In this document: in pieces, positions 10,597-20,592 of the stretch
Position numbering within the stretch: position 1 is the stretch's first letter
How the letters are laid out: every line of letters begins with the position of its first letter
Origin: Pseudomicrostroma phylloplanum
Lineage: Eukaryota > Basidiomycota > Exobasidiomycetes > Microstromatales
Direction of reading: 5' to 3'
Assembly (NCBI GenBank): GCA_039545275.1
Contig: BCHS01000008.1
Location: 186,001 to 250,000 of the forward strand
DNA length: 64,000 nucleotides
Notes under the pieces: model-generated
What the model was told of the DNA's origin: nothing
The model's database searches: none
The model's input: only the letters and a program-made list of their open reading frames with translations
Program-made: the position numbers and the translations under genes

Positions 10597-12957
10597 TCAT
10601 GCCTTAGCAGGGCTCTTCGTCTGACTCGGCTTGCGAGGCGAAGGATGCCCCTTTCCTTTGCTGCCTTTCCCTCCTCCGACCGCTCCTCCATTGGCCCCTT
10701 TGGCAGCCGAGCCCGCAGCGGGACCTGTAGGGGCATTCCGTGGTGGACTCACGGGTGTCATGGCCGGCTTTTGCTCGTTCGCTGCAGGCCCGCTTCCCTT
10801 CACACCGACAATATTTTTTGCCAACCTGGCAAAGGCACCGCCTTCACCGAGCTGAGGCTTTGGTCGCTCGGTACGTCTAGCGGGAGGGGGGCCTTGCACC
10901 ATATCATGCAGCCAAGCTCCTCCGCCAGGGCCCGAGGCTCCTCTGCCTCGAGGCCCTTTGGCTCCCGCAGGCTCAGATGCCTGATGATCTCCCTGGGCAG
11001 GCCCGCCAGCAGGCAAAAGCTCCCTCCGTTGAGGAGCGCCCCCGCCTCGTGGGCCCGTTGGAGGCGCATTGGCATCGCCGGAAGCAACACCTGCAATTCT
11101 GATGCCTCCCAGCCTGGATTGAATGCTTCCAGCTGGAGTCGGAACGTCCGTCCGCGGATCGCCTTTTCTGCCCCAGCCAGCAGGCTTCTTTTGCTTTGGC
11201 CCGCGAGGATGCGCTGGTGCAGCACTCTGACCTGCTGGCAGCATAGGTGCAGAAGCAGATGAGGTGATGCTAGAGCTGCTCTGAGGCACCGCTCCGATCT
11301 CGGGCAGCGATGGCGAGCTCGTAGATTGTGCTAGTGTAACGCCCCAGCCATCCAGGTCAGGTAGCTCGTCATCGTCGTCTTCTTCGTCTGCCCAATCGAA
11401 ATGAGGCAGGGGCGAAGAGGCAGGCTGACCACTCGAAGAACCGCTCACGAAGGGGTCGGAAGAATCAACAGAATTTCCTGCAGTCGATGGGGGAGATAGA
11501 CTTCCTCCTTCAGTTGAGGGCCCGGCGCTGGCGGACGAAGAGACTGACCCCGTGTCGCTTGCGACTCTCGCAGCGGAAGAAAGATCGACGGGCTTGCCGG
11601 CTGCAACCTGGCTTGTGAGACCCTTTGCAGACTGTCCGCCGAAAGCATCGACAGTCTGCAAGACAGGGGTGACAGCTTCGGCTGCACTGGGAGAGAGAGG
11701 CTCTGCAACGGGCGTGGGAGCCGACAGGGAAGAGGCTGCTGAGGCAGAAGCGATCTTTGGTCCATTCGCTGGAGCGGTGGTCTTGCCATTTGCCTTTGCC
11801 TTGCTCTCTTTCGCATCGGAAAGATCGGAGTGAACCTGGCCTGACAAAGACTTCGTGTCAGGCGCTAATGACATCCGAGAAAGCAGGCTAGCAGCCGAGC
11901 TAGACTGATCCGCCTCACTGTGCTGCAGCGTGGGACTTTGGGGCTCAGGATCCGCCCACCGACTGGCTCCACTGCCTCTGGCCATACCAAGTCCACTCTT
12001 CTTCGCAGGTAGGACTCTCTCGGCGTTTGAATCAGCCTTTTGCGAAGCATTTGCGTGGTTGTTGTTGCGTGAGCTTGCTTTGCTCGGAGAGGAGGACTCA
12101 ACATCTGATGTCAAGATTGAGGAAGGGCCAGAGAGCATTGTCATCGGCTCTATGTCTTGCGCGGTCAAAGAAAGTGAGTCATCCTCGTCGGTAGTCGAGG
12201 ACATGTCGAAGTCCAGTAGCTTGGTACGACTGCTGGGCGTGCCAGGGCCTCTCGCTTCACCCCTGCTGATAGCGGGAGAGAGCGCGCCCCCAAAGTATGC
12301 AGATGTACTTTGCTTCGTGGGCGTGAGGCCCAGCCCCAGTCCTCGAGGCGCTCTGTCCGGAGTACCCTCTTGCAGCGGAGGAGAAAGAGGAGGCATAGCA
12401 GGGGCTCGGCGTCGTTCGACTATGGACGAACGAGTCGGCGTAGCAGTAGTGCTCTCGTCATGACCATGCTTCAGAGGTGTCTCGGGTAGAGGCGCTGTTG
12501 CAGCAAGCGGCGTACGAGCGGTAGAGGGCGATGTCAAAGCTATGTGGACAGAGCGGCTGCCAGGAGAACGTCCACCAGCATCCGAATCCAGCTCCATCAG
12601 TCTCTTGCGAGCCGGCGTCATGGGCGGCGATGCACTTGTGAAAGGACCGGCAGACGCGTTGCTCGCTGATTCCATATCGAGTCGATCGAGTAGAGGACGA
12701 CTCTGCCCGCTGGACTGAGCGTCTAGATAAGATGTCCCTTCGCCTCGTGCCGAGGATGCTGCATTGCGAGGAACAGCGATTGGAGTTGAGGCATTGGTCG
12801 GCGTCGAGGCGGCATCCGAGGACGCATCGAGTTGTAGTCCAAGACCTTCTGCACCTCTAATCATATGGTCTGTCGAAGAGGGCGCCCTTTCCGGAGCAGA
12901 CTTACTGTCTCCAGCAGTCGCATATATGCTCGCAGCTGAGCCCTTGCCGATCGCCAT
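10597..12957 (-). CDS. Large low-complexity protein of unknown function
   Basis: Single open frame of 786 aa starting MAIGKGSAASIYATAGDS. The sequence is mostly Ser/Ala/Thr/Pro-rich and predicted disordered. One striking island near residues 515-545 reads DWADEEDDDDELPDLDGWGV, an acidic and Trp-containing segment of the type found in otherwise divergent basidiomycete proteins. The C-terminal third is Gly/Pro/Arg/Lys-rich (GPRGRGASGPGG, RRTERPKPQLG) and ends in a basic tail, which might bind RNA or nucleic acid. No catalytic domain is seen and I do not recognise the family. Codon use and length over 2.3 kb without a stop support a real gene. Divergent from SPT3 across 491 bp. Confidence 0.68.
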   Translation of the reverse strand: MAIGKGSAASIYATAGDSKSAPERAPSSTDHMIRGAEGLGLQLDASSDAASTPTNASTPIAVPRNAASSARGEGTSYLDAQSSGQSRPLLDRLDMESASNASAGPFTSASPPMTPARKRLMELDSDAGGRSPGSRSVHIALTSPSTARTPLAATAPLPETPLKHGHDESTTATPTRSSIVERRRAPAMPPLSPPLQEGTPDRAPRGLGLGLTPTKQSTSAYFGGALSPAISRGEARGPGTPSSRTKLLDFDMSSTTDEDDSLSLTAQDIEPMTMLSGPSSILTSDVESSSPSKASSRNNNHANASQKADSNAERVLPAKKSGLGMARGSGASRWADPEPQSPTLQHSEADQSSSAASLLSRMSLAPDTKSLSGQVHSDLSDAKESKAKANGKTTAPANGPKIASASAASSLSAPTPVAEPLSPSAAEAVTPVLQTVDAFGGQSAKGLTSQVAAGKPVDLSSAARVASDTGSVSSSASAGPSTEGGSLSPPSTAGNSVDSSDPFVSGSSSGQPASSPLPHFDWADEEDDDDELPDLDGWGVTLAQSTSSPSLPEIGAVPQSSSSITSSASAPMLPAGQSAAPAHPRGPKQKKPAGWGRKGDPRTDVPTPAGSIQSRLGGIRIAGVASGDANAPPTGPRGGGAPQRRELLPAGGPAQGDHQASEPAGAKGPRGRGASGPGGGAWLHDMVQGPPPARRTERPKPQLGEGGAFARLAKNIVGVKGSGPAANEQKPAMTPVSPPRNAPTGPAAGSAAKGANGGAVGGGKGSKGKGHPSPRKPSQTKSPAKA

Positions 12958-13448
12958 TTTGCCGACTGTGACTACACAATCACTTCGACAAGCAGCGCTG
13001 ACTATGACCTTCCCTCAATCTCAAGGTACATCAGCTGGTGGGGATGCGACGCAGCCGGCAAGGCTCGAGTATGGAGAGGCCAGCGAAGGGAAGAAAGAGT
13101 AGAGAGAGAGAAGACGGAGGAGGGATGCAGAGGGACAGGTCGTGTCCACGATGGAGCAGGCCAAGGAACGCCTTGATGAAGCAGCAGAAAGCGCAGAGTG
13201 AGGAGAATGATAGAAGAAGGAGGAGATGAAGATGTCTGGACTCTGGATGAGTGAGATTAGATGTCGGTGATGGTGAGGTCAATAAAGGCAAAGGTGGAGA
13301 TGCTCGTTCCCTGATGGTGTTGTTTCCCCGCCTCCCGCTCCGACCGACTCGCCAGGCGTCTGTGCACTCCAAGTCAACTCTATTGCTTCCGGTTCCGCAA
13401 CCTTCACCTCCTCGAGCCTTCCCGATACAAGCACCCTTTCAATTCATC
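12958..13448. promoter_or_regulatory. Divergent promoter region, 786-aa gene / SPT3
   Basis: Bidirectional upstream region. A GA-rich stretch at 13075-13230 is the mirror of the CT-rich leaders typical of genes in this window. No specific binding site is asserted. Confidence 0.35.
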
Positions 13449-15166
13449 ATGCCCCCTTCACCTGACGATGGGGACCTCGAGGGGCCTGTTGCCTCCACTT
13501 CTGCCGCTGTGCAAGAAGAAACATCGCAAGAAGGCTACATGTACACCCATGAATTGAGCCAGATGGTGAGGAACTTGCGGAACAGGTTGACGGACGACCC
13601 GAGGAACATCGTGCTGACCACTGGAAGCTTGTCACCCGACCTTCGCCCAAACAGATGTTCGTCTTTGCCCATGTGGTTAATCCTAGCAAGCCGGTCCTAC
13701 ATCTGCTGGAAGACATCGTCCGCCATCAGGTCGTGCAAATGATCATCCAAGCCCGCAACCTGTCCGTCATGCGCCGCTCTCGTCACCTCTCCACCGAGGA
13801 CCTCATCTTTCTCGTTCGCTACGATCGCGCCAAAGTCAATCGACTCCGCACCTATCTTTCCTGGAAGGACGTGAGGAAGAATGCGAAAGACGATGGAGGC
13901 GGTGGAGCAGCGGGCGAGGTAGATCTCAATGCGGCAGTGGAGGATGCGGATGCGGCTAAAGCTCAGGGCGGCATAAGCCGGAAGCTCAAAGTCAAGCTGC
14001 CCTGGGAGATTAGCACTGTGTATTCTGATTGCATCGTGCCAGGTGCAGGAGCCAACCTGGAGCAATCACAGAGTGGATCTGGTGGGCTGAATTCTGATTT
14101 GCCGCCAGAGCTGGAAGCCGCTGCTGCCAAAGTTCAGCAGCCCACCGTGGACGAAGAATTGGACGAGGACGATCAAGAGGCGATGAAGGAGAGTCTGATG
14201 CGTCTCAGAGAAGCTGATCAAGTCACACTCAAGATGACCAGGGAGGAATACGAGCATTATTCCGACTGTAGGACTGCGAGCTTCACCTTCAGAAAGGGTA
14301 AAAGGTTCCGGGACTTTCTCGGCTCATCCAACTACCTCGACATGAAGCCTAATGACGACATCGTCGACATCTTGGGGTTCCTCGCTTACGAAGTCGTCAG
14401 GGAGATCACAATAGGAGCAAAGCAAGTCTGGGAGCAGGAGAGGGCGGTGTTGAGGCGTGGTGAGCGTCGAGCGCCCAAGCTGAAGAAGCTCAAGAGGACG
14501 CATGAGAAGGGTCTGCCAGGGAACGAAGCAGCGTCAGCAGCTCCAGCAGAAGGGAAGGAAGGTCAAGTTTCTGGTAGTGACCAAACTGAAGACACGAAAG
14601 AGGACGACTCCACCGCATCAGCCAAGACCGCTCAGCCCAAAGCCAAGACGAGTGCGACGAAACCTCTGATAGGCAGGAACGGATCGCCGCTTCGAGCAAC
14701 AAAGGCAGCTGCAGAGCCTCCGAAGGATGATGGAGAGGTGAACATCGAGCAACTCTATTCTGTAGGGAACGGACAGGTGGACGGCGATGAGGCGTCTTCG
14801 CGCGATCCCGCCTCCTTTTGCGGGCTCTTCAGCCTGGCCAGTACCAACGAAGGCGACGCAGCTCCAATGCACAAGTCATCCCCTTCAAAGCGTGCACTGG
14901 CCGCTGATCAAGACAAAGACACAGCCGACGCCGAAGAGAAGGCGGAAGTAAAGTCGAAGGCACGCGGCGAAGAAGAGGAGTCTGATCAAGAAGAGAATGA
15001 TGACGAAGAAGAGGAGAAGGAGGTCAGTCCAGATCTTCTAGTACATCACATCCGCGAGTCCTTTGCACGGATGGAGCGGCAGAAGACACAACCTTCGCTC
15101 AGCGCTGGGGTACGTGTATCGGGTCCTTCCGGTGGACTGCGAAAGACCAAGGTGTTTGTACTCTAG
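13449..15166 (+). CDS. SPT3: SAGA complex subunit Spt3
   Basis: Histone-fold subunit of the SAGA co-activator that helps deliver TBP to promoters in the nucleus. Exons 13449..13565 and 13655..15166 give 542 aa. The 89-nt intron (GTGAGG...AACAG) is needed to rebuild HELSQMMFVFAHVV, the start of the first histone fold. That fold continues through HLSTEDLIFLVRYDRAKVNR to YLSWKDVRKNAKD, a nearly invariant Spt3 motif. A second histone-fold-like region near residues 190-280 contains FRDFLGSSNYLDMKPNDDIV and FLAYEVVREITIGAKQVWEQ. A long acidic/Lys-rich tail (EEEESDQEENDDEEEEKE) extends the protein beyond yeast Spt3 (337 aa). Confidence 0.93.
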
Positions 15167-15429
15167 GCTTTGCTGCCTCTCTGGAAGCTTATCGCGGCGG
15201 GGCTCCGGATGTCTCTCAGGCACCCTGCTCGCCCGAGCTCCTTTTCCGGCGCGCGTCGGCACGGCCGTTCCCACGAGCCCTTAATAGCCTTGACCCGGGA
15301 GCAACATCCGGCAAAAGGTAGAGAGCAATCCGCTCCCTCTCCTCCTTTCCATACCATTCCACTCGATTCCGAATACTCAGCTTCTGTCATTATCGACTAC
15401 TTATCTCGCTACTTCACACTGCTGCCGCC

Positions 15430-17441
15430 ATGTCGTGCGCCCCTGCTTGCTTCCCCTCCACGCCCACGACTTGCGCATCAGTGGGAGCCCTCTGTGGTAG
15501 CCTTGCCCCGGATGTGGCTACCCAAGCGCGACGGGAGGCAAGTGCATCCGAAGACTTCAAGGGCTTTGCGAAGCCTACGCTCTCCGCCAGGGGAGCCAAG
15601 CATGCTGCCAGCGTCACGCCCTTCTGTGAGTACGAGGCGAGGCGAGGCGAGGCGAGGGGTAGGCTGCCTGTCACGCCCTGGCTGTGTGACTCGAGGGACT
15701 GACGTGGTCCGTGCACCTGCTGTATTTTCTATATCACAGGGACCGTCTTCGACTCTATGCTACGAGACGTGTACTGCGGGGTGAAGAACCCCAATGGCAT
15801 CATCAACATGGGCATCGCAAACAACTCGCTCATGCAAGACGAGCTGCTGGAGGTGAGCCAGCAGGAAGGTCGCCGTAGACGAGTGATGGGCCGAGGAAAG
15901 GGCGCTGACTCGCTCGCCCTACCACACCCCACACCAGTACTTCTCCTCACAAATAACTTCACCCTTAGACCCCACAGACCTCACCTACGGCACATCGCTC
16001 CACGGCTCCATCCGCCTTTTCAATGCTCTTTGCACGCACTTCAATCGAAAGGAATTTGCACCCGCACTACCCGTCAAGCCCGAGCACATACTCACTGGAC
16101 CCGGGTGTGGCCCTCTCCTCGACCAGCTCTTTGAGCACCTCGCCGCGCCAGGAGAGGCCTGTCTAGCTGCCGCCCCTTACTACAATGGCTTCGACGCCGA
16201 CCTCATGACCAGGGCAGGGGTGAAAGGCGTTCCCGTCTTTGCCTCGATGGGGGACGGCACCGAAAGAGAGAACTTCACTGGCATCGGGGCCCTGCGAGGA
16301 TTCGACGAGGCATTGGCAGAGAACAACGCAGCCGGCAGTACAGTGCGGGCTATCCTTGTGTGCAATCCTCATAAACCCAATTGGCAAGTGCTACGATCGA
16401 ACAGCACTTGTGGAGTACGGCAGATTCGCACAGACCCACGATCTCCACCTCGTCTTTGACGAGATCTACGCCATGTCGACTTTCCCCACCTCTGACGACA
16501 GGGCTCCCCAGCCCTTCATCTCTGCGCTCAACATCGACTGGGCGGTCGAATCAGGCTGCGACCCCCGTCGTATCCACATCCTCACCTCTGCCAGCAAAGA
16601 CTTTGGCCTGAACGGGTTCCGCGTCGGCACTTTCATCTCGCAGCACAATGCCGAGCTGATGGCCGCAATGAAGGTCACTACGAAGCTGTACATGGTCTCC
16701 TCTCCCGCCGACGCGCTCTTCAGCTCCCTCCTCGTCGACGCAGACTTCTATCCGCGCTTTGTACAGACCAATCAGGCTCGTCTGAGCAGGGCCTACGAGA
16801 AGGTAAAGGCCTGGTGCGTGCACCACGCCATCCCCTACAAGCCGAGCAACGCAGGGCACTTCCTCCTCGTGGATCTCGCGCGCTTCTTGCCTCTTGAAAT
16901 GGGCGGTCGCGTGCTGGTCGAGGAGACGGAGAGAGAGACGGCCCTCTGGTCGCTTGTGCTCAAGGAGCGGCTGTGCATCACCCCGGGCTCCAACTACCAC
17001 CATCCGCAGGTGGGCTGGTTCAGAATCACTTTTAGTCTGCAGGATGACGTGCTACTGAAGGGGCTGCAGCGACTGGAGAAGGCGCTAGGAATGCCAGGCT
17101 GGGCAGATACCGACCTTCTCGAATCAGGAGAAACAGAGACCTCATCAGCGACGGCGACCATCACAGAGAGCGAAGCTGGCAAGAAGACGCGATCAGACGA
17201 GCCTCGACCGTACTCCCTCATCAAGCCCAAGTCAGACCGCTCCGCACTCGTATCAGCACTCTGCGGCTCCTCTNCCCCTCCTTCTGCCACCGCCGCTTGC
17301 GCCTCTCAGGCAACGAACAGCTGCCCTCCTCCTCTCCCTCTTGCCTCGCAGGCCGCGGCGCGTGTCGTGGAGGACTATGAGCTTCTGAGGGAGCTCAGCC
17401 TCGACTCGGAGAGGGGTAGAGCATTGGGATGTATGTGCTAA
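15430..17441 (+). pseudogene. ACC-synthase-like PLP aminotransferase, frame disrupted at 16373
   Basis: Fold-type I PLP enzyme of the class I/II aminotransferase and 1-aminocyclopropane-1-carboxylate synthase-like family. Exons 15430..15625, 15740..15852 and 15938..17441 join in phase. Seen in order: YCGVKNPNGIINMGIANNSL, LTGPGCGPLLDQLFEHLAAP, APYYNGFD, FDEIYAMSTF, the PLP-lysine motif SASKDFGLNGFRVG, and the C-terminal GHFLLVDLARFLP and LCITPGSNYHHPQVGWFRI. The conserved CNPHNPIG motif is broken: codons TGC AAT CCT CAT are followed by AAACCC where AACCC is needed, so one extra A (16373-16375) shifts the frame by one. Ignoring it gives 603 aa. One ambiguous base (17274) lies in the tail. Every other motif is intact, so a sequencing error or a very recent lesion are both possible; I label it pseudogene only because the frame as given is broken. 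Confidence 0.7.
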
Positions 17442-17829
17442 TTGAGCACTGCGGGTTGGGGCAAGTGGGATTTCTGGGCATACAGATACAGTCACGCGGG
17501 AGTGGGCGGGTACGCAGATAACAAAGGCGAAGAGAGAGAGAGAGGATTCTCGATACCATACAAGGGCCAGTCAGGTCATGACCGTGCTGGCACGAGGCGA
17601 CATATCACGCATGGCTTATACCGGGCTTCTCAGAAGCCCCCGTACTGTGTGCCTTCTCTTCCTACTTCATGTCACCTGTCATACCTCTCAATAGTAACAC
17701 ACTAGACACAGATAAGTACGAGCTGCGTTCGTGCGTGAAAATTGTATGTATTGCCTTCGAGAGGACGACAAACAAGACGAGTGAAAAGAGGGGCTCTCTC
17801 GCACACCATTGCAACGAGCGCGCCTCTCG
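17442..17829. other. Convergent intergenic region
   Basis: 3' flanks of the PLP enzyme gene and of the AP-1 mu gene. No gene or repeat recognised. Confidence 0.4.
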
Positions 17830-19430
17830 CTAGGCGGAGAAGGGCGCGAGTCTCGCCGACGACTTTTCGCTCGAGGTGCGCAGGTGGTACTCTCCATTCT
17901 GGGTGATGTACCTCACCCATGCTGTTTGAAGTGACAGGAAAAGGAAAAGAGTGCGAAAAAGAGTCAGCTCTCGCATCCCCAGCTTTCACTCCTTCTTCGC
18001 TGAGCAATCGCTCTTCTCCACTCACGTAAAGCCTGATATCCACTCTTTTCCGAAACCTTCAAGTACCTCACACTAATCCCACTAATCGAATAGTACGAAA
18101 TATCAAACGTAATCGAAATCGGCGCCTTTCTCTCCAGCACTTCCTCGTTCCTCACGCTAGGCAACCCAAAGTGAGCTCGCATGAGGAATTCTTTTCCGCC
18201 ACCGAGCTGCTTGATCTTCCAGATCATGGAAGAGGTCTCGGGGGCATAGCTGACGGAGCCTACGGCGGCGCGGAATTTGGGAGAGTCGGCGTCTTCGGGG
18301 ACGGGAATGTGGATCTCGACGTTGTTGGCGGTGGAGCGTCGCTTGAATTGCGCCTTGACCTGGGAGAGGGCAAAGAGACGGGGGTAAGCAAGTGATCAGA
18401 CGAGCAGACAGTTCGAGACAGGCCAATACGACTGTGCGGGCCGAGCTCTGATGAGCTTCCTCACCTTGACCATAAATTCGATCCTGCTACCCTCGTGCCT
18501 CTCCACGACTGCCTCTGCCCAGATCAGCGGCTTAACCTGTGTGCTCAGCCTGTAGCTCATCAGCTCAAATTCTCCATCGGGCGGGATGAAGGAGATGGTC
18601 CGGTCGTTTTCGAAGCGTGCTAGACGCACACATTGGTGGAACTTGACGTCTTCCATCTCAATGGCTTTGCCTCTTGATGCTGTGAATAGGGCAATCAGAG
18701 CTCATCAGAGGGCCACTCTCGGCATAAAGTCGTTCAGTCGGGTCTACTCACCTCTCCCTGTGTTCTCGAACATGACCTTATCGTTCAGCCCCAGTCTCAA
18801 CTCCGGCATACCGCTCAAGTAGCACTTCATCTTGATCGCGCCCAAGATCTCACTCCTGACTACGTTCCCATTCGCATTCACCAGCAGATTGACCGACTCC
18901 ACGACGTCCAAGAACACTTCATTCTTGCGGTACCGAATCCCTTCAGACCGCCACGACACAGCATTGGTCACTGCCATGGGTGGTCTAGCCTGAATCTCAA
19001 GCTTGTGCGACTCCTGCGTAATGTACTCCTGTAGAATCTTACTTTCCGTCGTCTGTGGGTATCCAAAATCCATCATCTCATCAAGAAGCTCATAGATGAT
19101 GACAAAATTGTCCCTGATACTCTCTTCTTCGAGTTCCTTGAAGTACTCTTCTAGTACCGAAGCGAGCTTGTGTAGGAAGAGGAGGATCTCGGCTGCGTTT
19201 GAGTTGCGGCGCGAGAGGGCGACGAGGTAGAGGTTGTTGTGACGGATAAAGAGGTAGTTAACTGCCTCGTGTGTGAAGCAAGGAGCGACGGCGCTACCTC
19301 CTGATTCCTCTTCCATGTCTAGGAGGAGGGGCAGGAAACGCTCTACGGCCGAGACGGGGACGTCATCGCGGAAGGTGCGCTGGATGAGGGATTTGCCCTT
19401 GATGTCGATGATGGCTAGGATGGAAGCCAT
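17830..19430 (-). CDS. APM1: AP-1 clathrin adaptor complex mu subunit
   Basis: Medium chain of AP-1, which recognises YxxPhi sorting signals and works at the trans-Golgi network and endosomes. Four exons, 18752..19430, 18465..18679, 18026..18359 and 17830..17921, give 439 aa, the usual length. The N-terminal longin-type domain starts MASILAIIDIKGKSLIQRTF. The mu-homology domain contains WRSEGIRYRKNEVFLDVVES, KFHQCVRLARFENDRTISFI and PPDGEFELMSYRL, which are hallmarks of AP-1 mu. The last 92-nt exon supplies PWVRYITQNGEYHLRT, matching the family C-terminus, followed by a short Ser-rich extension. All phases close. Works with clathrin and ARF-type GTPases; an ARF6-type gene lies at 49.9 kb, but that is not evidence of a functional pairing. 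Confidence 0.96.
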
Positions 19431-20592
19431 GTGGGGCAGAGGCTATGGCCGCAGGGGGCTCGTGTTGGACGTTGATACAGGAGCCTAAAGTAGGAGGCAG
19501 AGGGGCGAGGTCGTAAAAGTCGCAGCCTTTAGCAGTGAGAAAGCGACAGTGGTATGTGCGTGAAGCCAAGTCCAGAATCTCGTCCTCGCGACAGAGGTTC
19601 TCGTGCAGCCGAGAAGACGAGAGAGAGTGACGATCAATGGCCTTGGGAGCAAGCAACAATCCGCTTTCGATGCTGCAAGGTCGGCGAGGCGAGGTGGAAG
19701 GAAGATGACACTGGGGTATTCGTAACAGCGAGGATGGGTGGAGCTGGCCGAACCAACGCAACCAACGCAACTCGACGCACAGAGTGAGCGGGGCAACAAG
19801 TCTCCCGCCGGCCGACGACGCTGATCTCGGAACGGAACCAGCCTCGCGCCTGGGACCCCACCCTACCTGTAGCTTCCCCTCGTACGACCCACTCGGCAAG
19901 CTGGAGGCACGTCACACATCACACGGCTTGACATGGATCGCTGAAAGTGACTGTATCACATAGAAGCAACTGGTGAAGGCCAGGAGAGACCCGCAGATGA
20001 GTGGGAGCAACAGCCCGCCAGGCTCACGCAGCAGGTGCAGCGCAACGAGCGGCGAGCTGAGGGCCTTAACGAGGAGGCAGGTGAAAGGAGAGGGGGCACA
20101 GGGTAACATGTAGCGAGCGGGGGCAACAGTAGTAAAGCGTAAAGAGTAACATGGGAGAGACATAGCGGTTACAAGGTAGCAAAAGGGTTTGTCGCTGGAC
20201 CTCTCGTCCGACATCGGCTAGCGGGGAGTAGGAGGAGGAACGGCAGCGAAATTGGCGCTGGAAGTATGGTGCGCCGCGAGGGATGAAGAGGAAGAGAAAG
20301 CACAGTGACATGAGAGAAGAAGCGAAGACGGCGTGAAAAGAGGAGAGCGTAGAAGGAGCGAAGAGAGAGGGGAAGGGGCGCTTCTTCCTAGCACTGCTAG
20401 CGTTACAACATGAAAAGGAAAGGAAACCGACGAGCCGTAGTAGAGGGGGGCGGCCCCGATTGTGTTTTGGGTAGTCGTCAACGTCGTAAATGCACGTACG
20501 TTCCCAAACGTAGCATCTGCACTTGAACGCAACTCCTGAAGCATTCGTGGATCCTTCCTGACGCCCGTCGTCATCGTGATCCACATCGCCGC
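19431..20592. other. 1.16 kb intergenic region, AP-1 mu upstream / LisH gene 3' flank
   Basis: Contains the AP-1 mu promoter and the 3' UTR of the LisH gene, both on the minus strand. Frames on the minus strand (up to 178 codons) are compositionally biased and overlap each other, without a recognised domain. Imperfect GAACCAACGCAACCAACGCAA direct repeats of about 8-9 bases sit near 19750-19770. No RNA gene recognised. Confidence 0.4.

Noticed and set aside
10597..10850. Plus-strand frames antisense to the 786-aa gene
   Set aside because: Shadow frames in GC-rich coding DNA with no independent support.
15636..15658. GGCGA repeat as a regulatory element
   Set aside because: It lies in the first intron of the PLP enzyme gene and is a simple tandem repeat with no sign of function.
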